Shown piece by piece: positions 35,101 to 44,392 of a stretch of DNA of 64,000 nucleotides. Source of the DNA: Corella eumyota (lineage: Eukaryota; Chordata; Ascidiacea; Phlebobranchia; Corellidae); NCBI GenBank assembly GCA_963082875.1, contig OY720098.1, positions 6,324,001 through 6,388,000 on the forward strand. Reading direction: 5' to 3'. Both the position numbers and the translations under genes were made by a program. Position 1 is the first letter of the stretch; the number at the start of each line of letters is the position of its first letter. The notes beneath the pieces were generated by a model. The model did not search any database and was not told the origin of the DNA. It was given only the letters and a program-made list of their open reading frames with translations.

Positions 35101-36615
35101 GCATCATTCGATTGGAAATTGAATTTAATTTAAGATTTGGGCAATAAAAATGTGGCACAGAGGGGTTATGACGTCATTTCCGCTCAAAAACTGATAATCG
35201 AAATACGTATTTTTGTCAAATATTGCTCCCGTTGACCCCTTTATCCCCTTTGTGCCAACTTTTAGTTAGCATCATTCGATTGCAAATTAAATTTACTTTA
35301 AGATTGGGGCAATAAAAATGTGGCACAGAGGGGTTATGACGTCATTTCCGCTCAAAAACTGATAAGCGAAATAGGTATTTTCGTCAACTATTGCTCCCAT
35401 TGACCCCTTTATCCCCTTTGTGCCAACTTTTAGTTAGCATCATTCGATTGCAAATTGAATTTACTTTAAGATTGGGACAATAAAAATGTGGCACAAAGGG
35501 GTTATGACGTCATTTCCGCTCAAAAACTGGTAATCGAAATACGTATTTTCGTCGAATATTGCTCCCGTTGACCCCTTTATCCCCTTTGTGCTAACTTTTA
35601 GTTAGCATCATTCGATAGCAAATTGAATTTACTTTAAGATTGGGGCAATAAAAATGTGGCACAGAGGGGTTATGACGTCATTTCCGCTCAAAAACTGATA
35701 TTCGAAATACGTATTTTTGTCAAATATTGCTCCCGTTGACCACTTTATCCCCTTTGTGCCAACTTTTAGTTAGCATCATTCGATTGGAAATTGAATTTAA
35801 TTTAAGATTTGGGCAATAAAAATGTGGCACAGAGGGGTTATGACGTCATTTCCGCTCAAAAACTGATAATCGAAATACGTATTTTTGTCAAATATTGCTC
35901 CCGTTGACCCCTTTATCCCCTTTGTGCCAACTTTTAGTTAGCATCATTCGATTGCAAATTAAATTTACTTTAAGATTGGGGCAATAAAAATGTGGCACAG
36001 AGGGGTTATGACGTCATTTCCGCTCAAAAACTGATAATCGAAATACGTATTTTCGTCGAATATTGCTCCCGTTAACCCCTTTATCCCCTTTGTGCCAACT
36101 TTTAGTTAACATCATTCGATTGGAAATTGAATTTACTTTAAGATTGGGGCAATAAAAATGTGGCACAGAGGGGTTATGACGTCATTTCCGCTCAAAAACT
36201 GATAATCGAAATACGTATTTTTGTTAAATATTGCTCCCGTTGACCCCTTTATCCTCTTTGTGCCAACTTTTAGTTAGTATCATTCGATTGCAAACTAAAT
36301 TTACTTTAAGATTGGGGCAATAAAAATGAGGCACAAAGGGGTTATGACGTCATTTTATTAAAAAAAAAACACTCCGCACTCCGCATTCTGTACTCCACCT
36401 TTTACATAGTGTCTATAGTTAGTGAGTAAACTTATCATTTATTTATATTCAGATATTAATTGTTAATATTCTAAACAGAACAGCTAAATGTAAAACAAAG
36501 AAAACTTACAGTCTAACGGCGTGTTCTTTATTGAGATGCTTTCATTTGCTTTTAAAAACGATGCAATTTCTTTGAGTTTGTTCTTGTTTCCTGTAACTAA
36601 ATTAATTACTTTCAT
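32170..36615 (-). CDS. ITPA: Inosine triphosphate pyrophosphatase (5 exons, 189 aa)
   Basis: Hydrolyses ITP, dITP and XTP to the monophosphates, keeping deaminated purines out of nucleic acids; cytosolic. Exons: 36615-36510, 33178-33040, 32844-32697, 32540-32464, 32269-32170 (570 nt, in frame). It has the Ham1-family nucleotide-binding start [13 protein letters not shown], then [71 protein letters not shown] and the C-terminal [10 protein letters not shown]. The length compares with human ITPA (194 aa). Introns 2-4 are short, but intron 1 is 3.3 kb because a repeat-rich mobile element (33278-36413) sits in it. The coding sequence looks intact. Confidence 0.95.
33269..33277. repeat. Left target-site duplication TATAGTTAG
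   Basis: Nine bases identical to 36414-36422, immediately outside the left inverted terminus of the element in ITPA intron 1. One T may match by chance, making it 8 bp. Confidence 0.7.
33516..33890 (-). repeat. Short satellite arm, about 2.2 copies of a 168-bp unit in reverse orientation
   Basis: The block beginning TGAGCGGAAATGACGTC recurs at 33521, 33689 and, diverged, 33857, exactly 168 bp apart. Each copy is the reverse complement of the unit in the long arm at 34335-36355, so the two arms form a large interrupted inverted repeat. The last copy is degraded. Confidence 0.88.
34041..34350 (-). pseudogene. Two-exon 3' gene fragment trapped inside the TIR element
   Basis: Read on the minus strand, an acceptor-like TTATCAG ends at 34351. 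A 96-nt frame follows (34350-34255; [20 protein letters not shown] and further) to a GT donor. A second frame starts after TTTTAG at 34142 and ends at a stop at 34041-34043 (102 nt, ending RRLNWL). Phases are compatible, giving 65 codons of a protein C-terminus. I do not recognise the protein. It has no start codon of its own. It may be a captured host-gene fragment or the 3' end of the element's lost transposase. It is not part of ITPA: exon 1 of ITPA ends in phase 1, this starts in phase 0. Confidence 0.5.
34335..36355 (+). repeat. Long satellite arm, about 12 copies of a 168-bp tandem unit
   Basis: The landmark GACGTCATTTCCGCTC recurs at 34498, 34666, 34834, 35002, 35170, 35338, 35506, 35674, 35842, 36010 and 36178; its start GACGTCATTT comes again at 36346. 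Every step is 168 bp with no indel. Each unit also has CCCCTTTATCCCCTTTGTGC and the palindrome TGACGTCA. Units differ by a few point changes and are highly similar overall. Confidence 0.95.
34666..36009 (+). repeat. Higher-order repeat: two copies of a four-unit (672 bp) block
   Basis: Variant marks run in the same order in 34666-35337 and 35338-36009: unit A with AGGTATTTTCGTCAACTATT and CCCATTGACC, unit B with ACTGGTAATCG and TTCGATAGC, unit C with ACTGATATTCG and AATTTAATTTAAGATTTGGG, then a standard unit D. This is a tetramer duplicated in tandem, like the higher-order periods of centromeric satellites but on a small scale. Confidence 0.88.
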
Positions 36616-36712
36616 TTTTAATAAGCTTTTTCGTTCTTGTTATGAATTTAGACCACGTGCAAAAAAAGTCCCCGATATGCATGAACAAATTTAAAAATTT
36701 TATTTTTTTGTA
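36616..36712. promoter_or_regulatory. Probable ITPA promoter region
   Basis: About 100 bp between the ITPA start codon and a SINE insertion. No TATA box in a convincing place. Assigned by position only. Confidence 0.3.
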
Positions 36713-36980
36713 TATCTCTTTATCCTCGATGTGAAAAGGTCGAATGCGCGACCTAAACATAGAGTAACATTTTAGTTACTTCGACCCAGTCTCGAGTTGT
36801 CTTTAGCAGTTGGGGATATTATAGAGATTATAATTGCCCGGTAATCATGCTGCTGATTAAGTGCTGGCTAAGCAGGAGTTCATACCGTTTATAGCGCCTT
36901 ACTCGAGGGCTCTACAGCATGAGAGCAGTGGGAAATGAACCCACGACCTCATGGTGGTGCAGCAACTGCAGTTACAATAT
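36713..36980 (-). mobile_element. tRNA-derived SINE, copy 1
   Basis: Shares with 52961-53224 the blocks GACCTAA(A/G)(C/T)ATAGAGTAAC, CTTCGACCCAGT(C/T)TCGAGTTG and GGCGCCTTACTC-type sequence. In reverse orientation a tRNA-like B box, GGTTCATTTCC, lies at 36931-36941. The head is therefore at the high-coordinate end. Composite tRNA-headed SINEs have been described from Ciona, and this copy fits that type by structure. Confidence 0.75.
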
Positions 36981-37544
36981 ACATTTTTTATCCCCAATCT
37001 TAAGTTCGTCCTTCCAATTTGCCTAAAATATTTAAAACATACAATTTTTAAGGCTATTTTAATTACAGAAATTAATTATTAGTACCAAAAAAAAAGTGAA
37101 GAATTTTTGCACTACAAAATACTTTTGACATGTAAATTTAACTTGAAAAATAACATTGCATAAAGAAAGCAATTTTACAAAGCGATCATTAATTTCACCT
37201 TTTAAATAATAACAAGACGAATTTATATGTACTTTAATAATATTTAGAAAACAGAAAGTGCTTACATTGCATAGTAGCACACAAAGCAACCATCAAATAC
37301 ATGTGATACGTTAAAGTACTGCACAAAAACACTTTATACATTAGCAATTTAGTACCACTGTTAGATATTTTATAGAAAGTTTGTTGATTAAATTAGAAAA
37401 AAACTTTGAATTAATTAACAAACAGAACCACAAAAATGATAATAATACTTTGATTTCCAAAAAATATTAATAAAATGCATCCACAAAACACATTACAATT
37501 GGATTTAGTTTAACACTTAGTATTAGTAAACTATTTTATTAATT
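36981..37544. other. Intergenic between the SINE and the APMAP-like gene A
   Basis: AT-rich, no gene. A minus-strand AATAAA (plus-strand TTTATT near 37535-37540) sits just past the stop of the gene to the right. Confidence 0.45.
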
Positions 37545-39922
37545 TTATTTATTTGGATTTTCTATAATAGCTAAGTGGGGAGCTGCATAAGACCCGATGG
37601 CAGTTCTTCCATCACTTAAATCTGTACCATGAGCAACTGCATAAGTTAAAGCACCAGTTGTGTCATGTAAAGTTTGAAGTATTTCACCATGAGCATTGAC
37701 TTCGAACAGAAAATTGTGTTTTCGATTAGCAAATCTATGAAATAAAAAATACAAACATAACCTTTAAACTTCGTTGCTGTATTTTACAAGGTCTAAATAA
37801 TTTCATGGGCTAATGTAACAAAAAGAAATTACTGAAATATTTCATCACCAAATTTTCTTATTTGGACTTTGGAATTATTTCTTGTTAGGAACTAAGAACA
37901 ACAGGAATGACAAATAGGTCACAAGACTTTGTTATCTTTCTTAAACAAAACTGAACAAACAAATAGCAAATATGCCCTGTTTCTTTTAATGAGTGATTGA
38001 GTGATTTATGTCAAAAAAAAAACTGAAGAGAAATGGATTTTAAGGATATAATACTACTAAAAAAACAAAATTATTATAGTTACATATTACAACTATAACA
38101 TTAATTAAAAATGACAACTTACTTGAAGAGTAATGAAGGGGGTAAAAGACCAACAATAACCTGTCTTAACGTTGGAATTGTGTACAATGCCTTTACAGTT
38201 GAAGTATAGATAGAAGTAGCACCTACCCAAAAATTTCCATTTCTGTTTATTCTAACATTGTCTGGCATAGCTAAAAATAAATGTTTATAAAATGAATAAG
38301 TTTCCATTTTGTTTTACAGTATGATATATTAAAAAATTTTATATTATTTTAAAAATAATGAAAGTTTTTAATATTTTATTATACTATTTTCGATTGGTGC
38401 AGTATCATGCAATACTTAAAGTTTTGTTTAGACACCATAAAAATGTTAAACAGTAAATTATGAGATAACTGATGCTGTGTTTTTCTTGTAAGCACATAAG
38501 TATATTAAAGCAAGTTTGGTGACCTTGAGTTTTATAAGAAAACTTTTTCAAGAAAAAACAATTTTTCAAGGTTAAACATCGCCAGGGTATTAAAAGACTA
38601 ACTGTAACAGGATTTTTATACCTGGTACATGTAAAACATGTTTTTTCTTCCATGTTTTTGTGTCAAACCAATTAATTCTGTACCGAATGGTTTCTGGTAC
38701 AATCAGAGTATTTTCATCATCAGCTAATTGCACCCCATTTGAAAAACAAAGTCCCGACACAACTACTTGTAACTTTTGACTTACTAGATCATATTTAAAT
38801 ATTCTACCAAGACATGCACCTGCAAATAAGTTTAATTTTATTTTTCCGAAAAATTTTAAGAAAGATTAAAACTTAAAACATAAAAAAGATATACTTAAAG
38901 ATAAAAAATTAAGATTTTACATTCCCATAAATCTATTACTACTAACCTTCCAAACCACTGTAAATCACTTTGGTAACTGGAAAAGAAGTTGAAGCATCAG
39001 TGAAATAAACAGTTCTTCCATCTTTAAGAATGTCTAAATCATCAGGAAATTTCATAGGTGGATTAGTATCGCTTGGTTTTATTAAAATTTTGATCTTTCC
39101 TGTGGAAATATCTAAGGAACACATGCCATAAATGGCATCCATGATGTACAAGGTATTTCCTCTTAGCCTCATACCTAAAAAAATATTTGATGGTGTAGTA
39201 ATAAGGTATTAGAAGAACAATATTCAACCAATTATTTAACAAATCAACATAATAACTTTAGGGGACTTGCTATCATATTTGGTCTTATAAACTATCCTTA
39301 AAAGTATATTTACCTAGAGGTCTTCCATTCTTAGCATTTTCATCTGTCTTTTCAGCACCTTTAATGACTCCATTCGTAATATTCACAATTTTTCCCTCTC
39401 CAATTACACCATCTTTAGACGGAAATACCTTAATTATTCTTCCGTCATTTAAACCCATAAACAAATTGCCGGCATTATCTTCAACAATACATTCTGGTGC
39501 GTCAATATTAGGTATCCTATGATGTAAAAAAATTATAATGTAAAACCTCTTAATTACTATTAAAATATATGGTACACACAGGAAAGTTGAAAGTAAATTT
39601 TCTCTAACTCATAATTTTTTATGTTATTCGATAGCTAAAGAATAAAAAATTAAACCAACTTTTTCCCATTTGCCAATTTTTCATTAACTTCAAATCCCCC
39701 TTTTAAATCAGCTCCTTTTATATCACCAACATAGACTGCATTAATAGGAGAATTATAATAACAATAAAAGCCAGCAGCAACCATTATCATTGAGGTAATA
39801 ACAAGAGAAACAAGAAAGCTATTTGTAGCTGGCTGGCTGTCAGATCTGTGAACGGCTTTTTCATTATTTTTCTTTGGTGCTGTAGTAACATTTTTACGTT
39901 TTCGAACAGTTTTATTATCCAT
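37545..39922 (-). CDS. APMAP-like membrane beta-propeller, copy A (6 exons, 409 aa)
   Basis: Strictosidine synthase-like six-bladed propeller of the adipocyte plasma membrane-associated protein family. Exons: 39922-39660, 39516-39314, 39174-38947, 38819-38622, 38270-38123, 37734-37545. There is a short cytoplasmic N-terminus with basic residues, one signal-anchor (LVSLVITSMIMVAAGFYCYY) and then the lumenal or extracellular propeller. Family marks: LYIMDAIYGM, LDILKDGRTVYFTDASTSFP, SNGVQLADDENTLIVPET, MPDNVRINRNGNFWVG and GSYAAPHLAI. Mammalian APMAP has arylesterase activity; substrate unknown. Exon phases match those of copy B just to the right, so the two arose by tandem duplication. Human APMAP is 416 aa. 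Confidence 0.9.
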
Positions 39923-40565
39923 ATTGGCCTAAAATTTACAAACAAATTCACACTATCCAAAATCTAAATGATAAAAGATTTGTTAGTTTCATACATGATA
40001 TTTTTAATTGATTAACTTTTTCTTGATTAAATATAACAATATAGAACAACAAATAAACAAATCAGCAAATAACTGAACAACTGCATAAATCATAATTCAT
40101 GTAAGTCAGGATATAAGAATAAGGTGAAAGTAATGGTAACTGCATAATACAACATTAATTCCAATTAAATTTATTGCATATAGGTACATAGCGTTGGCTT
40201 GACTGCATAAACAAAGTTGAAGAAATAATATCATCCATACATTTAAAAAAAACTTTTTTGACATTATTAAAATTACAAAAAATGTACTTATCGCAAAACA
40301 CAAAACAGTAACTTGTGTATAAATTTTCAAATAAAAAAGTGCATGCATTATTTGTTTATATTAAATTAACCTGACAGCGGTTCTATAAAATATTAACTTT
40401 TCAACAAAAAAAAAATATATTTGGCAGATATCAGCTTATCACAAATTTGTTACAAAACTTTTTAAATACATTGTAAAAATACAATATTAGTAAAACATGG
40501 GGAAATCTCTTAATGTTCTTTTATATCAAAGTTGTTTTACATAAAGGGGTTTAATAATTCTTTGG
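39923..40565. other. Spacer between the two APMAP-like genes
   Basis: About 640 bp, AT-rich. It must hold the 3' UTR of copy B and the promoter of copy A. A short open stretch on the minus strand (40106-40348) is hydrophobic but has no exon borders or homology that I recognise. Confidence 0.45.
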
Positions 40566-42724
40566 TTAAACTTTAAGATCAGCAGACTTATCCAAGATAG
40601 CTAGAAAAGGTGAAAAATAGGAACCGAGTGCCATTCTGCCATCACTTAATTCTCTGACTTCAGTTAAACCAATCTGCAGCTCACCATTTGGACTTTGCAG
40701 AACTTGAATAATTTCGCCCTGGTCGTTTATTTCCATCAAAGTACTGTGCTCAATTTTGTATACCATCATTTGAAGCCTAAAACATTTTGTGTTTTAGATA
40801 AATTTGAAAAAAAAAAAAAATAAAACAAAATTACTAAAAGTTAAATTTAACATTAGGTTCTTCAAGTTTAAAATTTTGCCATCTTTAAATTTAAGATGCA
40901 AAAAAAATAGCAAAGTTATACTTACACGAAAAGAAAGTTTTGTGGTATAAGGCCACAAATTGTTTGTCGTACAACAGGCAATCGGTTAAAGATCTTGGAA
41001 AGAAAGTTTGGAACATGAGATCCTGGAACCCAAAAATTCCCTCTGCTGTTCAACACTATGTTGTCAGGCATAACTGAACAATATATATTTTTTTAAATAA
41101 ATTACAACAAATCTTTCCTTATAATTTTGTAAGATTCCTTTTAAAAAAAAAGGCAAAAACATAAAAAAAATTTTTACCTGGCAATGAAATCAGTTTCTTA
41201 GTTTTTAATGTCTCCAAATCCACAATCCTTACTCGATAATAAACCAATTCAGATATTATCAAACTTTTTTCATCCTTTGAAAGTTCAATGCCACTTGGTG
41301 TACAAACACTCGACATCAAAACTTTAAGTTTATCAGTTGCAAGATCATATCTAAAAATTCTTCCAGCGCACCTACCTACATAACAGTTAATATTTTAAAG
41401 TTAATATCACTAAACAAATTGAAAAAAAAAACACTATTTTTATAGTTATAATGGATAATATATAATACAAGGCTTTAGGCTTAATATTTTTATTATAATA
41501 CTCTAATATAAAGTACTTTAGTAGCTACATTATTAGTTTAATTTCTATAGTTTATTGTTTCTATTCATAAACCTACCATCAAGGAAAGCATGCACTTGAC
41601 CATGCTTATAAATCGAATAGTCCATGTGAAAGTCGGTAAAGTAAACAACTTTTCCATCTTTTGACAGAGTTAAATGATCTGGGGATTTCAAGGGTGGTGT
41701 AGCTTTTGTGGGTTGAACAAGTTGTGTAATTAACCCAGATCTAATATTAACTGAGTAGATTCCATAAAATGCATCGGCAACATATAATCTGCCATTTTTA
41801 AATCTTAAACCTTGGAAAAACAAAATAAGAAAATATTGATATTTCTAGTCGGTAACAGAAAAGTAAAATTAACTTTTGGTTTTATTTTTTAATACCTTAA
41901 TTTAAAAAATATTTTGGAAATATTGTTTATACTTTAAAAGAACTATTTTTTTTATAAAAAGTGTCTAGAAAATTTAAGTAAACCTTAAGAATTTAATACG
42001 CTAACTTATATTAAATTCATTTTTACCTAAAGCTCTTCCAGTTTTAACTCTTTTATCAGTTGGTATTCCTCCATACACATTAGTGGTCAAATTTCTCACC
42101 AAACCTTCACCAATTTCAACTTTTTTTCGTGAAGGCATTATCTGAACAATTCTCCCATCTTCTAATCCAATATAAATATTTTTGACATCATCTTCAACAA
42201 TACTAGCTGGTCCTGGCAGATCTAGAACTCTAAAGTATATCAATTTTATTTTTTCAAATGATTCATATAAATATAAAATACATCTAAAGTTAAGTAGTAA
42301 AGTTTGTAGCAACAAGTCTTCACTACTTCATAGCTTTTTTAGCTATTTTTATTAACAAGAAACAATATACCCAGTAATCAGTTGGCCGCGGTTTGGCGAC
42401 TATTATTGATTTAACATTCTAATATACTTACAAATAGTTTAATTTAAAATAAAAAAATACATTTACTTACACTGAACCTTTGGTTAACTTATCATTCAGT
42501 GCAAAAACTCCTTCAAATGGAACATAATCAACATCAATTCGAACAGCTTTTATTGGTGAGTTATAGAAGCTGTAGACAAAAACTGATGCAAGAAGGATCA
42601 AGAAAATGTACAACTTGATATTAGACTCATTTCCCCCTTTTTCCTGGTTCTCTTCCTTGTTGCCCTTTTCTCCCACCTCTTCATGGTTCACTGCCTCAGG
42701 CCTTCTTCTTCTTACATCATCCAT
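40566..42724 (-). CDS. APMAP-like membrane beta-propeller, copy B (6 exons, 415 aa)
   Basis: Tandem paralogue of copy A. Exons: 42724-42471, 42229-42027, 41810-41577, 41375-41178, 41073-40926, 40776-40566; every intron has the same phase and place as in copy A. The acidic and basic cytoplasmic N-terminus (VRRRRPEAVNHEEVGEKG) is followed by a signal-anchor (LYIFLILLASVFVYSFYNSP). Propeller marks are LYVADAFYGIYSVN, LTLSKDGKVVYFTDFHMDYS, CTPSGIELSKDEKSLIISEL, MPDNIVLNSRGNFWVPG and MALGSYFSPFLAI. Blade motifs are kept, so both copies should fold. The paralogues differ strongly in the N-terminal tail, so the duplication is not recent. Confidence 0.9.
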
Positions 42725-43089
42725 TTTTTAATTATTGCACAACAATGTTTTAATTTACAAAAGTCTGTAGCTAAACCTCTAATTTGACAGATTTTTTTAG
42801 TTAAAATTAATGTAAAATAAAAATATAATTGAAGATCAAGACAAGCAAACATTAATCAATACAAGCTACCAATAATACTGCTTTAATACCAAATGTAAAA
42901 GTTAGCACACAAACAATTTAATAGTACCCTAAAATTTAAACATTCTACATAAAATCAGTTAGTGGGGTAATAAATTTAAGTAGCAGAATAAATTGCAGTG
43001 TAATTAATAAATACAATTTGCATAGGTAAATAATTATAGTTTAATTTAAAGAAATTACCACAAAGAATAAAATTAAGGATCTGGACAGT
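42725..43089. other. Spacer between SDR and APMAP-like copy B
   Basis: About 365 bp, AT-rich, nothing recognised beyond its position between two minus-strand genes. Confidence 0.45.
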
Positions 43090-43974
43090 TTAAACTGATG
43101 GGCGATAAAAAATTTTCAGAAACAGGTTGTCAAAAGCATCAGTTGCGAAAGCCCGGAAAATCCCAGCAAACTGAGCCCATTTAGGAATCATCAAAAATGC
43201 AGATCTCATGGCCCCGTATTCGACTATTTGCCTTGCTGTGTCATCAGTTGGATGGCCTTGAATTTTAACCTTTTGTGGGTAGTCCTTCCATCTGTTTTTC
43301 TTGGTTTGAATTGGTCCCAGCAAGCAGATCGTAATAGAGTAATCTTTTTTACCACGAACTAACATTTCAAGGCGCAGCGTTCCATAAAAGTTGTTCAAAG
43401 CAGCTTTGTTGGCTCCATATATGGAGTTAAATGGGGTGGGTATATGCCCAGCAAGAGATGAAACAACAACCAAGTGACCATTTGATTTAGTCAGGTGTGG
43501 AATTGCATGTGTTGAAAGATGCACATAACTGAGATAATTAATAATTGTTGATTCATTTGCAAACTTGAGGTGAAAATCGGTTAGGTTCCACTGTCCAGCA
43601 TTGCTTAACCCATAAACATGATTTAAAACTAAGTAATCCAAACCGCCCAACATCTTAACAGCTTTATTGATCACAACTCCAGCCTGGTCCAAGTGAATCA
43701 TGTCAGCTACAATATAATCTGCTTGTTCTGCACCCAATTCGAGACATTTTTTCACCACCCTTTGCAGTTCTGCCTCTCTTCTTGCTGTGATAACCAATTT
43801 AGCTCCCAACTTGGCATATTTGTAAGCTACTTCTTCACCAATATTTTGACTCGCTCCTGTCAAAAAAACACGTTTGCCTTTGACTTCTTTTGGATCAAAT
43901 GATTTAGATACTAAGTAGAAATACACAACTGCTGCCACAATTGCCACAAACCCAGCTCGCAGCACAAATCCCAT
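43090..43974 (-). CDS. 11-beta-hydroxysteroid dehydrogenase-like SDR (single exon, 294 aa)
   Basis: Membrane-anchored short-chain dehydrogenase related to HSD11B1 and HSD11B1L. The N-terminal hydrophobic segment (AGFVAIVAAVVYFYLVS) is the ER anchor. The NADP(H) site is TGASQNIG (39-46) with TARRE after beta-2, where the Arg pair suggests NADP(H). LNHVYG replaces NNAG, as in the 11-beta-HSD group. Catalytic residues Asn146, Ser173, Tyr186 and Lys190 are all present with the proper spacing (YGANK). CLLGPIQT follows. The substrate is unknown; tunicates are not known to make corticosteroids, so another keto or hydroxyl compound is likely (inference). The frame has no introns, unlike most multi-exon vertebrate relatives. 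Confidence 0.92.
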   Translation of the reverse strand: MGFVLRAGFVAIVAAVVYFYLVSKSFDPKEVKGKRVFLTGASQNIGEEVAYKYAKLGAKLVITARREAELQRVVKKCLELGAEQADYIVADMIHLDQAGVVINKAVKMLGGLDYLVLNHVYGLSNAGQWNLTDFHLKFANESTIINYLSYVHLSTHAIPHLTKSNGHLVVVSSLAGHIPTPFNSIYGANKAALNNFYGTLRLEMLVRGKKDYSITICLLGPIQTKKNRWKDYPQKVKIQGHPTDDTARQIVEYGAMRSAFLMIPKWAQFAGIFRAFATDAFDNLFLKIFYRPSV

Positions 43975-44392
43975 TTTGTAATTTTTTATTTAACTAGTGA
44001 CCTATAAGTATATAGAACATTATGTTAAAAAAAATCTTTACAAAAATAGTGCACACATAAAACAAAATTGTAAACACCAGATAACATAAAAGTTCTTACA
44101 AACCTAAACATTAGCATAATAAATAAATTTTGTACTAAAAAGGCAGTACTTCAATAAACTTAAAATATATATTTAAAATTAAAAATAATTATATATAACA
44201 AAATAAGTTTAAATACCTACAAAATATCAAAACAAAATATCATAATTTAGTTTTTATTATATATATATTATATTCTTTTAAACATTAATCTATAAAACAC
44301 CAATTATTCCAAACAACTAGGTTCGATTAATAAAATAAAAATTTAATAAATTGCAACACCCACATTTTTCTTTAAAACTGCAACAACATATT
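43975..44392. other. Spacer between RINT1 and SDR
   Basis: About 418 bp, extremely AT-rich with AT microsatellite-like runs near 44255-44275. No coding sequence. Confidence 0.5.

Larger units (their letters stand above)
33278..36413. mobile_element. Non-autonomous TIR element carrying a 168-bp satellite, inserted in ITPA intron 1
   Basis: The left end starts GGGCCTATGTAAAAGGTGGA and the right end, read in reverse, GACACTATGTAAAAGGTGGA. The inverted repeats go on with CACTCCGCACTCCGC-type sequence (33300-33365 and 36370-36405). The 9-bp TATAGTTAG stands directly outside both ends (33269-33277 and 36414-36422), as expected for a target-site duplication. Inside are two opposed arms of a 168-bp tandem repeat and a short coding fragment. 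I see no transposase. An 8-9 bp duplication fits the Mutator-like or hAT superfamilies; I cannot decide between them, and the ends do not show the usual hAT CAGGG start. Nine bases and a good inverted repeat make a transposition event the best explanation. Confidence 0.8.

Noticed and set aside
34335-36355. CRISPR-like array
   Set aside because: The repeat and what would be the spacers are both conserved between units. It is a plain tandem satellite in an animal genome.
40106-40348. An 80-codon hydrophobic frame between the APMAP-like genes
   Set aside because: No splice borders, no homology recognised; hydrophobic frames arise easily in AT-rich DNA.
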